Origin: Bog-793 sp963785415
Lineage (GTDB): Bacteria > Actinomycetota > Acidimicrobiia > Acidimicrobiales > Bog-793
DNA length: 64,000 bases
NCBI GenBank assembly: GCA_963785415.1
Contig: CAWAVB010000001.1
Coordinates: 1,922,001-1,986,000, forward strand
Direction: 5' to 3'
Shown here: piece by piece, positions 16,156 through 24,866 of the stretch
Layout: the number at the start of each line of letters is the position of its first letter
How positions within the stretch are numbered: position 1 is the first letter of the stretch
Translations under genes and position numbers: made by a program
Notes under the pieces: generated by a model
Told to the model about the DNA's origin: nothing
Databases searched by the model: none
The model's input: the letters and a program-made list of their open reading frames with translations, nothing else

Positions 16156-17427
16156 CTAGGTGGTCCCATGTCGCTGGCAAACGACATCCAGCTCCGCCGT
16201 CTTGCCCACCTCCTTCACCTGTTCGATGTTGCCGGCAATCACGCGCATGCGAGCCTTGGCGAGGCTGTCAGGGCTCATGTAGCGGCGAGCCACGGCCCAC
16301 TCGTCGTGCTGTTCGGCGAGGACGGCTCCGACGAGGCGGATGCACGCGGCCCGGTTCGGGAAGATGCCCACGACGTCGGTCCTCCTGCGGAGCTCTTTGT
16401 TGAGACGCTCCTGGGGGTTGTTGCTCCAGATCTGCTTCCAGTGCTCGGAGGGGAACGAGGAGAAGGCCAGCAGGTCTGCCTCGGCGTCGACGAGGAACTC
16501 GGCGGTGACGGGGAACTGGCCCTCGAGCTGGTCGATGACCCGGTCGAACTGTGCTTTGACCTGGGTGGCGTCAGCCTGGGCGAAGATCGTCCGCACGAGG
16601 GTGGCGACCATCGCCTGGGCGGTCTTTGGTACTCGGGTGAGCAGATTGCGCATGGCATGGGTCCGGCACCGTTGCCAGGACGCACCGGTCAGCACGGCGC
16701 CGATCGCGTTCTTCAGCCCCTCGTGGGAATCGGAGACGACAAGGGCCACCCCGGAAAGGCCGCGGGCGACGAGGCCTCGCAAGAACGCCGTCCAGCCCGC
16801 TCCGTCCTCGGCACTTATGACGTCCACGCCGAGGATCTCCCGGTGGCCGTCGGCGTTCACGCCCGTGGCCACGACGGTCGCCAACGAGACGACGCGTCCG
16901 CCCTCGCGCACCTTGTGGAACAAGGCGTCCAACCAGAGATAGGTATAGGGCCCCTCGTCCAGGGGACGGTTGCGGAACTCGCCGACCTTTGAGTCGAGGT
17001 GCTTGGCGAGCTCGGAGACCTGGGACTTGGACATGCCGTCGATGCCCATCGATCTCACGAGGTCGTCGACTCTTCTCGTGGAGACGCCTTCGACATAGGC
17101 CTGGCAGATCACCGAGACGAGGGCCTGCTCGGCTCGCCGGCGTGGCTCCAACAGGCTCGGCAGATAGGAGCCTTGGCGAAGCTTTGGGATGTCGAGGCTG
17201 ATCGTGCCGGCCCGTGTGTCCCAGCGCCGTGCCCGATGCCCGTTGCGACTGTTTCGGCGATCGTCGGACCTCTCGTTGTAGCCGGCGTTGCAGATGACAT
17301 CGACGTCCGCGTCCATGAGCAGCTCAGCTGCCATCTTCACCATCTCTCCGAGCAGGTCGGAACCAGCTGGGCTCTCCAGGTACTTGCGCAGCAGCTCTGC
17401 CGCGCCCATGTTGTTGTTGACGGTCAC
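16156..17427 (-). CDS. IS256-family transposase, copy 1 (altered C-terminus)
   Basis: 423-aa DDE transposase of the MULE/IS256 type (SLDIPKLRQGSYLPSLLEPR, then DALFHKVREGGRVVS and SDSHEGLKNAIGAVL with the catalytic acids). It is identical to copy 2 up to GKTAEL. The IS21 insertion replaces the last residues (EAVS in copy 2) with DVVCQRHGTT, read from the IS21 end, with the stop at 16156-16158. The GTG start lies 138 bp inside the right end. The catalytic domain is untouched, so the protein may still work, but the left inverted repeat is now 2.6 kb away from it. Confidence 0.92.
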   Translation of the reverse strand: MTVNNNMGAAELLRKYLESPAGSDLLGEMVKMAAELLMDADVDVICNAGYNERSDDRRNSRNGHRARRWDTRAGTISLDIPKLRQGSYLPSLLEPRRRAEQALVSVICQAYVEGVSTRRVDDLVRSMGIDGMSKSQVSELAKHLDSKVGEFRNRPLDEGPYTYLWLDALFHKVREGGRVVSLATVVATGVNADGHREILGVDVISAEDGAGWTAFLRGLVARGLSGVALVVSDSHEGLKNAIGAVLTGASWQRCRTHAMRNLLTRVPKTAQAMVATLVRTIFAQADATQVKAQFDRVIDQLEGQFPVTAEFLVDAEADLLAFSSFPSEHWKQIWSNNPQERLNKELRRRTDVVGIFPNRAACIRLVGAVLAEQHDEWAVARRYMSPDSLAKARMRVIAGNIEQVKEVGKTAELDVVCQRHGTT

Positions 17428-17644
17428 CGCATCTTCTCCTTCGTGAACTTGTCGTTCTTGAAGGTTGGTGCGGTGGCTGTCGCGTCTGGGGGATGCTCGA
17501 CGCGAAGCAGTGCTCAGCGCGAGTTGGTCACCTCGGGCTTGTACACCACTTTGGCGGACTCAACTGGGTGAGACCCATTGAGGACGCACTCAGCCGAAAG
17601 TTGCGAGTAGTAACCCTGATTGAAGGTCCTGTAGCCACGGCACG

Positions 17645-18139
17645 TCAGGTGCCTAGGAGCTTCGCCTTCTGTGACTCGAATTCCTCGGGGCTCAGTGCGC
17701 CCTGGTCTCGCAGTTGCGTGAGCTTTAGTAGCTCGTCGGCGATCGACGGACCCGAGCTGCTCCCTGTCAAACCTCCGGGGGCCGCAGGACCGATTCGGCC
17801 GGTCAGATCATGCAGGAAGGCCCTTGCGTCACGTGTCCGCAGGGGTCCCATCGCCTCGATGCTCGACGCGCCACCGGCGGACGTGAGGTGGATGCTTGCT
17901 ATCCAGAGCTGGTTCTTCAGGGTCGCATCTTGCACCCTGTCGAGGGGCACAGAGCGAACCGCTCGGCTCAACACTCCTTTGGAAATAACGACCCTCTGGT
18001 TGGTGAGGAGGAAACGCCAGCGCCTGCGCGAGATCTCAAAGAGGCCAAGGGTCAAGATATAGGCGGGCAACAATCCCAACGGTGTCGGGCGTAACTGACG
18101 CACTACGACCTCGCCTGGCTGGAAAGTCAATTGCGCCAT
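17645..18139 (-). CDS. PH-domain protein with SHOCT tail
   Basis: 164 aa. The N-terminal half has a short hydrophobic hairpin (PLGLLPAYILTLGLFEISRR) and then a bacterial PH-like (DUF304/bPH2) domain: RRWRFLLTNQRVVISKG, VRSVPLDRVQDATLKNQ, followed by GPLRTRDARAFLHDL. Residues 131-163 form a SHOCT motif (ELLKLTQLRDQGALSPEEFE), a short helical oligomerisation module common in actinobacterial membrane proteins. It is probably a membrane-associated protein; the cellular role is unknown. It is the first ordinary gene to the right of the IS cluster and reads towards it. Confidence 0.8.
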   Translation of the reverse strand: MAQLTFQPGEVVVRQLRPTPLGLLPAYILTLGLFEISRRRWRFLLTNQRVVISKGVLSRAVRSVPLDRVQDATLKNQLWIASIHLTSAGGASSIEAMGPLRTRDARAFLHDLTGRIGPAAPGGLTGSSSGPSIADELLKLTQLRDQGALSPEEFESQKAKLLGT

Positions 18140-18852
18140 TACTCTGGTCCTTCCGTCGAACGCGGCCTAGACAAACACGCTATTCGCAAGCAAACTACCG
18201 CAGCTCCGGGGTAGCTGCGCCCGACGTGACAGTTGCCCTGTGAGATCCGTCACTCGTCGGAGCGTGCGCCCTAATCCGTAGCTTCCTCAGCAGCGCCCGC
18301 ACGAGCTGACCGTGAACGCGCCTAAGCCCTGCTGAGCTCGCTGGGCTCCCTTCCCCGTCGTTCGTGCGGTCCGGGTGCTCGCCCTTGCTGGGGCCGGCCA
18401 TGCCGGGCCGGGCTCTGGCGCCGCCCTGTGCGTGTCTCGTTGCGCTGGCGCCCTGCGGCCCCTCGTGCGCCCTTTCTCGTCCGCGCCGGTCCGCCGGTCG
18501 CCCCCCCTTGCCCTAGGCCCCGATGCAGGAAATGGGGTGCGCCAGCCCCGTTCCCGCCGGTCGCCGGTCGGCGCTTCCTGGCACCGCCGTCGGCCGTCGG
18601 GTGCCCCTTCCCGTCGCCCTCGTCCCTCGCGGTGCCGCGGCGGTTTCGTCCCGCTTTCGTGCCTTGGCCTTTCTCTCCCCACGACGTTCGGTCCATTCTC
18701 CTCATCGAAGAAGCGACGAACACGCTTTCGCGTATGGTGTTCCTGGATCGGCTGATGAATGATCGGGCAGGTCAAGATGCTTGCCTTTGAGGGAACATGA
18801 ACGAGCGTCGTGTCCGGGCCCACTGATTTTCGAGAGGTTCTAGGTTGGGGAG
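18140..18852. other. 713-nt gap with an A-depleted stretch
   Basis: No convincing gene. Between about 18343 and 18660 the plus strand has only about nine A residues in roughly 318 bases by my count, and two whole 60-base lines (18421-18480, 18601-18660) contain none; the rest is C/T/G. Several long frames stay open here on both strands, but they are compositional artefacts (Arg/Pro/Ser-rich, no domain). The bias is unlike the coding DNA on either side. Confidence 0.5.
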
Positions 18853-19497
18853 GTGACCGTCACGATTGCGCCTCCGAAGCCGCGTCTTCGAGGATGGCTC
18901 CACGTCGGGGCATTCCCGTACGCGCTCGTGTCGGGCCTCTGGCTCGCTGCCGATGGGACGACGCATGCCGACCGCGTCGCGTGCGCGGTGTTCGCGCTCA
19001 CGGCATGCATGCTCTTCGGTACGTCCGCCGTCTACCACCGCGGCATTTGGAGTCCACGCGTGGCAGGCGTACTGCGGCGTCTCGACCACTCGAACATCGC
19101 GCTGATCACTGCGGGCACGTACACGCCCCTCGGAGTCGCCGTACTGCCTTCCTCTCAGGCCACAGTGATGCTGTGCATCGTCTGGGCCACCGCGCTGGCG
19201 ATCGTTCTGCTCCGTGTCACTTGGCTGTCTGCTCCACGGTGGCTCTACACGGCGATGTACGTCGGTCTTGGCTGGGCGGCGCTCTTTTGGCTCCCTGAGC
19301 TGTGGCGTCTCGCGGGTGCGATCACGATGTTGCTCGTCGTCTTCGGGGGGTTCTTCTACACCGCTGGCGCCGTCATCTACGCGCTGCGCCGTCCGAGGTT
19401 GTCGGCGCGCATCTTCGGCTACCACGAGCTGTTTCACGCGTGCACGATTGCGGCGTTCACCTGCCATTTGATCGCAATCTCACGGGTCGCGACCTGA
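18853..19497 (+). CDS. hemolysin-III-like (HlyIII/PAQR) membrane protein
   Basis: 214 aa with seven hydrophobic segments, the HlyIII/TrhA layout. Family residues visible are FGTSAVYHRG (the S..YH motif), LRRLDHSNIALITAGTYTP (the D...I...G.YTP motif) and the C-terminal GYHELFHACTIAAFTCH (the H...H metal-binding pair). Members act in membrane homeostasis, and haemolysis is known only for some. The GTG at 18853 directly abuts GGGGAG, an unusually close Shine-Dalgarno, so the true start could be slightly downstream. It stands alone; the next gene is 335 nt away. Confidence 0.88.
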   Translation: MTVTIAPPKPRLRGWLHVGAFPYALVSGLWLAADGTTHADRVACAVFALTACMLFGTSAVYHRGIWSPRVAGVLRRLDHSNIALITAGTYTPLGVAVLPSSQATVMLCIVWATALAIVLLRVTWLSAPRWLYTAMYVGLGWAALFWLPELWRLAGAITMLLVVFGGFFYTAGAVIYALRRPRLSARIFGYHELFHACTIAAFTCHLIAISRVAT

Positions 19498-19797
19498 CTC
19501 ACGCGAGATGGTGAGCAACGAGGATGTCTGGCCGCGAGTAGCCGGTGTCGCCACCGCATGGCACGCCTCTGGCGAGAAATCTGAAACCGGATGCGACGTG
19601 TATGGAGCGATTCGCAAGCACGCCGAACGGAATGAGTCCGACAAGAAGGATGGGAACCATCTGGAGATGGCTTCGTCTGAGTTACCACCGTGCTCAGCTC
19701 TGCCGCGAGGAAGGCGCCTGCTAGCCAGGTTCCTGCCGTGGACATGCCATCTGAGAGGGACTTGGAGACGACTTGCCAGAGTTGGCGTAGCTCGGTA

Positions 19798-19812
19798 GCA
19801 TACTGAGTATGC
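19798..19812. promoter_or_regulatory. likely PadR operator
   Basis: GCATACTGAGTATGC is a perfect inverted repeat (7-bp arms, one central base) ending 19 bases before the padR ATG. PadR-family repressors bind short palindromes of the ATAC/GTAT type next to their own gene, so this is the natural autoregulatory site for the padR-ABC operon. The rest of the 334-nt gap (19498-19831) shows no gene. Confidence 0.6.
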
Positions 19813-19831
19813 AACTCCCAGGTAATCGCAG

Positions 19832-20410
19832 ATGAGCGTCAAGTACGCGTTGCTCGGGCTGCTGAGCGAGCAGCCGAAGTACGGCCACCAGCTCCGGCAG
19901 GAGTTCGAGGAGAAGACCGGTGACGTCTGGCCGCTCAACGTCGGCCAGGTGTACACGACCCTCCAGCGCCTCGAGCGAGACGGGCTCGTCGAATCCGATG
20001 ACGCGGACTCCGAGGGGCCGCAGAAGCGGTTCCGGATCACCGTCGCCGGCGAACGGGAGCTCGCTGACTGGTTCTTGACGCCGATCGACCTCACCGTTCC
20101 CCCTCGTGACGAGCTGGTGATCAAGGTGCTCGTCGCGCTCGATGTACCCAGCGTCGACGTGCAGAACGTGTTGCAGATCCACAGGCGGTACGTCGTCGAG
20201 CTGATGCAGCAGTGGACCCGGCTGAAGGACGACGAGGGTCAATACGACTTCAGGCTGGCGCTCGTCGTCGACGCCGAGCTGTTTCGTCTCGACTCGGTGA
20301 TCCGATGGCTCGATGCCGTCGACGGCCGGTTGAAGCGTGAGGCGTCAGAGCCGCGCGCTTCGAGCACGGAGATTCCGATGCTCAGAAGGAGATTGGCGGT
20401 TCGCAAATGA
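19832..20410 (+). CDS. PadR-family transcriptional repressor
   Basis: 192 aa. The N-terminal winged helix is typical: KYALLGLLSEQPKYGHQLRQ, then VWPLNVGQVYTTLQRLERDG and a wing RFRITVAGERELADW. The C-terminal half is a helical dimerisation domain (VIKVLVALDVPSVDVQNVL onward), the long-PadR (PadR-s1) layout. Its ATGA overlap with the ABC ATPase gene makes it the first gene of a three-gene operon, and an inverted repeat lies just upstream. It is expected to repress the exporter until a substrate binds; the ligand is unknown. Confidence 0.92.
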   Translation: MSVKYALLGLLSEQPKYGHQLRQEFEEKTGDVWPLNVGQVYTTLQRLERDGLVESDDADSEGPQKRFRITVAGERELADWFLTPIDLTVPPRDELVIKVLVALDVPSVDVQNVLQIHRRYVVELMQQWTRLKDDEGQYDFRLALVVDAELFRLDSVIRWLDAVDGRLKREASEPRASSTEIPMLRRRLAVRK

Positions 20411-21129
20411 GTCTTCTCGAACTTCGCCAGGTTTCAAAGACCTATGGCACGGGTCCGAACGAAGTGCACACGGTGGCCGACATCGATCTGGAAGTCGATC
20501 GTGGCTCGCTTATCGCGGTCATGGGCCCGAGTGGGTCAGGCAAGTCAACCTTGCTCACGATCGCCGGCAGCCTTGAGGAGCCGACGAGTGGTGAGGTCTT
20601 CATCGATGGCGAATCGCTTCAAGAGATGTCGCACAACGACAAGGCGCGGCTTCGGCGACGCACCGTTGGCTATGTCTTCCAGGAGTTCAACCTCCTCGCG
20701 GGTCTCACCGCCGTCGAGAATGTTTCGCTTCCGCTCGAGCTCGATGGCGTCAGCGCGAAGAAGTCGCGTTTGGCCGGAATCGCGGTGCTGGAGCAACTCG
20801 GCCTCGCCGACCAGGCGACGCGTTACCCGGACGAGCTTTCCGGCGGAGAGCGCCAACGTGTCGCAATCGCGCGGGCCGTCATCGGTGGGCGCCATCTTCT
20901 GCTTGCGGACGAACCCTCAGGCGCGCTTGATCAGGCGAACGGGGAGGCTGTGATGCGGATGCTTCTCTCCGCCTGCAAGACGGGAGTCGCAGCGGTGGTC
21001 GTGACCCACGACGCCCAGCTCGCCTCGTGGGCGGATCGGGTGGTCTTCCTGCGTGACGGCCGGGTCGTCGACCAGACGGTTCCACCGCCGAGCGCAGAGT
21101 CCCTGCTTCAGACCGGGCCGCAGTCATGA
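20407..21129 (+). CDS. ABC exporter ATPase (MacB/LolD type)
   Basis: 240 aa, complete nucleotide-binding domain: A-loop Tyr in KTYGTG, Walker A GPSGSGKST (about 40-48), Q-loop YVFQEFNLLAGL, signature LSGGERQRVAIARAV and Walker B LLLADEPSGALD. This sequence class pairs with FtsX/MacB-type permeases that move lipoproteins, peptides or antibiotics by mechanotransmission. It overlaps both padR (ATGA) and the permease gene, so stoichiometry is probably set by translational coupling. Substrate unknown. Confidence 0.94.
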   Translation: MSLLELRQVSKTYGTGPNEVHTVADIDLEVDRGSLIAVMGPSGSGKSTLLTIAGSLEEPTSGEVFIDGESLQEMSHNDKARLRRRTVGYVFQEFNLLAGLTAVENVSLPLELDGVSAKKSRLAGIAVLEQLGLADQATRYPDELSGGERQRVAIARAVIGGRHLLLADEPSGALDQANGEAVMRMLLSACKTGVAAVVVTHDAQLASWADRVVFLRDGRVVDQTVPPPSAESLLQTGPQS

Positions 21130-23645
21130 TACCGGCTCCGGATGCCGCCCTCGATCTTCGGGGCGGGGGCACTAGATCGCTGCCCGCTCGTCGCGCGGTG
21201 ATGCGTTGGGCGTGGAGGCTATTCCGGCGCGAGTGGCGCCAGCAGCTCCTCGTTCTCACACTGATCGTCGTCGTAGTCGGCGCAATCTTCGTTGCCGCGG
21301 CTGTGGCGACGAACAATCCGACGCCGGCGAACCTGGGTTTCGGGACGGCGAATGACCTCGCCTCCTATCAGGGAGCCGTTCCGCATCTTTCGGCGAAGGT
21401 TGCGGCGCTCGAGCATCGCTTTGGGCGCGTTCAAATCATCGAGAACGAGACCCTCTCGATCCCCGGTTCCATCAACACGTATCAGCTCCGGGCCGAAAGT
21501 GCGCGCGGGCCGTTCAGCGGTCCGATGTTCTCGCTCATCTCGGGGAAATACCCGACTGGTCCCGGCGAGGTCGCCCTCACCAAGGGCGTTGCTTCTGCAT
21601 TCAACGTGCGCATCGGGCAGCTGTGGGCCGAGGGCGGGACGCAACGGCGTGTGGTCGGTATCGTCGAAGACCCGCTGGACACCCTTGACAACTTCGCCCT
21701 CGTGGTGCCCGGACAGGTGCGCACTCCGAGCGAAATCGATCTGCTGTTCGATGCGCCTGGGGTGAACCCCTCCAACATCGGACCGAACGTCGCGGAAGTC
21801 ACGTCGGTGGCGCTCGGCGCGGCCAATCCCGAAACGATCATCCTCGCGGTCGCGGTAATCGGAATGCTCCTGGTCACTCTGATCGCGGCCGGAGGTTTCA
21901 CGGTGTTGGCGCAGCGGCGGCTGCGCTCGCTCGGCATGCTCTCTTCGATCGGCGCGACCGAAAAGCAGGTGCGGGCAGTCGTCCGGATGAACGGCGCAGT
22001 CGTCGGGATCGCTGGCACGCTACTCGGAGCGCTGTTCGGCTTCATCGTGTGGCTCATCTACAGGCCAACGCTCGAGACGAGTTCCTTCCACGTCATCGGC
22101 ACGTTCGCGTTGCCATGGGATGTGATCGGACCGGCGATGGGCCTCGCCATCATTGCGGCGTACATCGCCGCGCGTCGTCCGGCCCGGACCGTGGCGAAAG
22201 TGCCGATCGTCGCGGCGCTCTCTGGCCGGCCTGTCGAACCGAAGAGGATTCACCGCTCGGCGGTTCCTGGCCTCGTGCTGCTGGGCCTGGCCTTCGTGTT
22301 GCTCGGGTTCACCACGACGGCCAACAGCGCGAAGCCGGATGTCCCGTTCCTCATTGGCGGGCTCATCGCACTCGTTCCCGGCGTGATCCTTCTCGCGCCG
22401 TTCTTTCTTTCCCTCGCCGCCCGCGTCGGCCGACACGCGCCCATCGCCACGCGCCTCGCCTTGCGCGACCTCGCGCGCTATCGGGCCAGGTCAGGACCGT
22501 CACTGGCCGCTATCAGCATCGCCGTGCTAATCACGGTGATCGTGGCGGTCGCCGCTGATGCACGGTACGGCAACGTCCTCGACTACGCGGGGCCGAACCT
22601 CGCTTCGAACCAGATTGTCGTCTACGCGCCACTGCCCGGTGGCACGCCGTTGTTCGGCCCGAATGGGTCGAGCACCGCTCCGAAGCCGCCGCCGATGGCA
22701 GTGCAGGATACGCGTGTCCACGAGATCGCCGAAGCGCTCGGGGCGAATTCGGTGATCGAACTCGAGCAGACAAGCGCCTCCCTGAACCATATGGGGTCCG
22801 GTCGGAACTGGAACGGCCCCATCTACGTGGCGACGCCCCAACTCCTCAGGGCATTCGGCATCAAGTCATCGCAAATCGACCCCAACGCCCTCATCCTCAG
22901 TATGCGACCCGGTCTGTCGGGCGTCTCGAATATGCAGTTCACGTGGACGCCGTCGAAAGCCTGTCTGAAGCGGATGGTGCCCAACGGGCCGCCTTCGAAG
23001 GGCTGCCCGAAGAATCCTTCTATCTCGAACCCGACGATCGATAAGGTGGGCGCACTTCCCTCAGGAACTTCCGCGCCGAACACCGTTATCACCGAGCACG
23101 CCATTCACTCACTTGGGCTGCAAACGTCGCTAGCCGGCTGGTTCATCACGACCGTGCATCCTCCGACCGCGACGCAGATCAGGGATGCCCGGCTCCTCGC
23201 CTCGAAAGTGTCGGGCATGTCCATCGAGACCAAGAACAGCGCGCCGTCGGGCATGGAGGTCATCGACTCGGCGACGCTTGCCGGGATCGTGCTCGCGCTG
23301 GCGATCCTCGCGATGAGCGTCGGACTGATCCGAAGCGAGACGGCGAGCGACCTCCGGACTCTCGCCGCGACTGGGGCGAGCAGCAGGACGAGGCGCACGA
23401 TCACGGCCGCGACCGCCGGGTCGCTCGGATTCCTCGGCGCGCTTCTCGGGACGGTCGCCGGATACGTCGGGATGATCGGGTTCATCCGAACGAACTCGCT
23501 GAACGGAGGGATCTCGGCGCTCGGCAATGTTCCCTCAGCCACGCTGTTGGAGATCCTCGTCGCGATGCCGCTCGCTGCCGCAGTTGTCGGTTGGCTCTTG
23601 GCGGGGCGCGAACCGCCGGTGATCGCTCGTCAGCCAATCGAGTGA
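21126..23645 (+). CDS. FtsX-family ABC transporter permease
   Basis: 839 aa with the duplicated FtsX layout. There is one N-terminal membrane helix (LLVLTLIVVVVGAIFVAAAV), a periplasmic domain (about 60-235), a first group of helices (ETIILAVAVIGMLLVTLIAA, GAVVGIAGTLLGALFGFIV and others), a second large extracellular domain (about 460-695) and a last helix group ending LLEILVAMPLAAAVVGWLL. The segment AQRRLRSLGMLSSIGATEKQ is the coupling helix that contacts the ATPase. Start 21126 overlaps the ATPase stop; an internal ATG at 21201 (MRWAWRLFRREWRQQ) is an equally good start. Together with the ATPase it forms a PadR-controlled exporter. Confidence 0.9.
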   Translation: MIPAPDAALDLRGGGTRSLPARRAVMRWAWRLFRREWRQQLLVLTLIVVVVGAIFVAAAVATNNPTPANLGFGTANDLASYQGAVPHLSAKVAALEHRFGRVQIIENETLSIPGSINTYQLRAESARGPFSGPMFSLISGKYPTGPGEVALTKGVASAFNVRIGQLWAEGGTQRRVVGIVEDPLDTLDNFALVVPGQVRTPSEIDLLFDAPGVNPSNIGPNVAEVTSVALGAANPETIILAVAVIGMLLVTLIAAGGFTVLAQRRLRSLGMLSSIGATEKQVRAVVRMNGAVVGIAGTLLGALFGFIVWLIYRPTLETSSFHVIGTFALPWDVIGPAMGLAIIAAYIAARRPARTVAKVPIVAALSGRPVEPKRIHRSAVPGLVLLGLAFVLLGFTTTANSAKPDVPFLIGGLIALVPGVILLAPFFLSLAARVGRHAPIATRLALRDLARYRARSGPSLAAISIAVLITVIVAVAADARYGNVLDYAGPNLASNQIVVYAPLPGGTPLFGPNGSSTAPKPPPMAVQDTRVHEIAEALGANSVIELEQTSASLNHMGSGRNWNGPIYVATPQLLRAFGIKSSQIDPNALILSMRPGLSGVSNMQFTWTPSKACLKRMVPNGPPSKGCPKNPSISNPTIDKVGALPSGTSAPNTVITEHAIHSLGLQTSLAGWFITTVHPPTATQIRDARLLASKVSGMSIETKNSAPSGMEVIDSATLAGIVLALAILAMSVGLIRSETASDLRTLAATGASSRTRRTITAATAGSLGFLGALLGTVAGYVGMIGFIRTNSLNGGISALGNVPSATLLEILVAMPLAAAVVGWLLAGREPPVIARQPIE

Positions 23646-23681
23646 GTGCGCTGGCAGGACCAAACGCGACACCGTCGATCC

Positions 23682-23722
23682 GAACCAGGGCTTGTCCTTC
23701 GCCCGCGTTCTTGCCCTGGTTC
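23682..23722 (+). terminator. inverted repeat after the ABC exporter operon
   Basis: GAACCAGGGC at 23682-23691 pairs perfectly with GCCCTGGTTC at 23713-23722 (10-bp stem, 21-nt loop), 37 bases after the permease stop. No T-run follows, as is common for actinobacterial terminators. The remaining gap to 24062 shows no supported gene; open frames there are short and Arg-rich. Confidence 0.5.
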
Positions 23723-24062
23723 AACGAGGCGCTTGGCGATACACGATGTGGTTCGGTAGCGGTGGACGCCGGGCCACGACGCGTCGGAGGGGTGCCGTGA
23801 ACAAGAGACGACGGGACCACTTGGCGTTTTGTCGGCGGGAGCGGGGGTTTCGAGGTCGCGCGAACGAAGGTCCGGACGGCACCGCTCGCTTCCGTGGAGA
23901 CCCCGCCGTCCATCGCATGGACGTGGGTCCCAGGCGACTGCCCGTTACTGGATGCTGTGGACACCGCAGGTCCCGGGTCCCGGGTCGGACGAGTGCATGC
24001 GACCTCACCGAATGGGCGGTTCGGGAGACGCCCAGCCGGCTGCACGTGTGATAATCGCCGGG

Positions 24063-24857
24063 ATGGGTGAGATCGCTTCCGTTCCTTCGCCACGCCAGGC
24101 GGGCAAGACAACCCGCCTGCGTCGCATCTTCGGTGACGACGGGCGTTGTGTCGTTGTGCCGCTCGACCACGGCACGATCCTCGGCCGCGTCCCCGGGCTG
24201 GAAGACCCCATGGCCGTCCTGCAGCGGCTGTTTGAAGCGCCGTGTGACGGCTTCCTCCTCGGTCCGGGGGTGCTGCGCCGATCGGCCGAGCTCTTCGGAC
24301 GTCGCGCGGCGCCGGCGCGGATCTTGACGATCGACGTGCACTGGCGGGAGACGTCTGGCGGCGGCCATCGCCTGGCGACGAGCGTCGAGACCGCCGCCGC
24401 CCTCGGTGTCGACGGAGTCAAGATGCTCATGCCGTGGGATGTGCCCGCCGTGGAGCGGGCGAGTACGGCGGCGCTCGTCGCCGGCGTCGTGGAGGAGGCG
24501 GACCGTTTCGGTCTTCCAGTCATGGTCGAGCCCGTGGCGCTCAAGGCGACGGGCGAGGTGGCGCTCGAGGTGGCGGCCCACGGGTGTCGGGTTGCGGCCG
24601 AGATCGGCGCAGACATCCTGAAAGTCGCCCATCCTGGTGACGACAGCGTGCTGCGGTCCTGGTGCGAAGATCTCGGCGTTCCCGTCGTACTGCTCGGTGG
24701 CGGCGGCTCGATGACCCGGGCCGAGCTTGTTTCGCTGGTGAAGCGGGGGATCGCGGCCGGAGCGAGCGGGATTGTGATCGGGCGCAAGGTCTGGGGGCGA
24801 CCGCCCGACGAGACGGCCGGCCTCCTTACCGAGCTGTACTCGCTCGTCCACGACTGA
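24063..24857 (+). CDS. class I aldolase of the DeoC/FbaB/LsrF family
   Basis: 264-aa TIM-barrel aldolase. Family signatures are CVVVPLDHGTILGRVPG (N-terminal Asp-His), ARILTIDVHWRET, GVDGVKMLMPWDV, LPVMVEPVALKATG, the GADILKVAHPGDD strand whose Lys is the expected Schiff-base residue, and VPVVLLGGGGSM with GIVIGRKVWG closing the phosphate-binding site. FbaB-like enzymes cleave ketose 1-phosphates to dihydroxyacetone phosphate and an aldehyde. Its stop lies nine bases from the stop of the convergent FGGY kinase gene, and a sugar isomerase follows, so it probably completes that pathway. LsrF-like thiolase activity is an alternative. Confidence 0.85.
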   Translation: MGEIASVPSPRQAGKTTRLRRIFGDDGRCVVVPLDHGTILGRVPGLEDPMAVLQRLFEAPCDGFLLGPGVLRRSAELFGRRAAPARILTIDVHWRETSGGGHRLATSVETAAALGVDGVKMLMPWDVPAVERASTAALVAGVVEEADRFGLPVMVEPVALKATGEVALEVAAHGCRVAAEIGADILKVAHPGDDSVLRSWCEDLGVPVVLLGGGGSMTRAELVSLVKRGIAAGASGIVIGRKVWGRPPDETAGLLTELYSLVHD

Positions 24858-24866
24858 CCGGCGTCG

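Larger units (their letters stand above)
13565..16186 (-). mobile_element. IS21-family element nested inside IS256 copy 1
   Basis: 2,622-bp element with istA and istB on the minus strand. Its ends read TGTCGCTTGCCAGTCC on the left and, in reverse complement, TGTCGTTTGCCAGCGA on the right, each continuing to GGGACCACC. Extra internal copies of the TGCCAG/GGGACCACC unit occur near both ends, the multiple-terminal-repeat layout usual for IS21. The 5-bp target duplication TCCAG is at 13560-13564 and 16187-16191. Comparing the flanks with IS256 copy 2 shows exactly where it entered: just before the last codons of the IS256 transposase gene. Confidence 0.93.
13490..17565 (-). mobile_element. IS256-family element, copy 1 (interrupted by an IS21 element)
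   Basis: The ends are imperfect inverted repeats of about 25 bp: left GGTCAAGTCCGGCC, right (reverse complement) AGTTGAGTCCGCCA, both continuing to TGGTGTAC. A 9-bp target duplication GGGTGAGAC flanks it at 13481-13489 and 17566-17574. Removing the nested IS21 element (2,622 bp) and its 5-bp duplication leaves 1,449 bp, exactly the length of copy 2 at 54340-55788. The transposase is on the minus strand. Before the insertion the flanks would have been continuous non-coding DNA between the mrr gene and the PH/SHOCT gene. Confidence 0.92.

Noticed and set aside
18287..18823. 178-codon minus-strand frame in the A-depleted gap
   Set aside because: Arg/Gly/Ala/Pro-rich low-complexity product, no start signal, and equally long frames in other phases show it is due to base composition.
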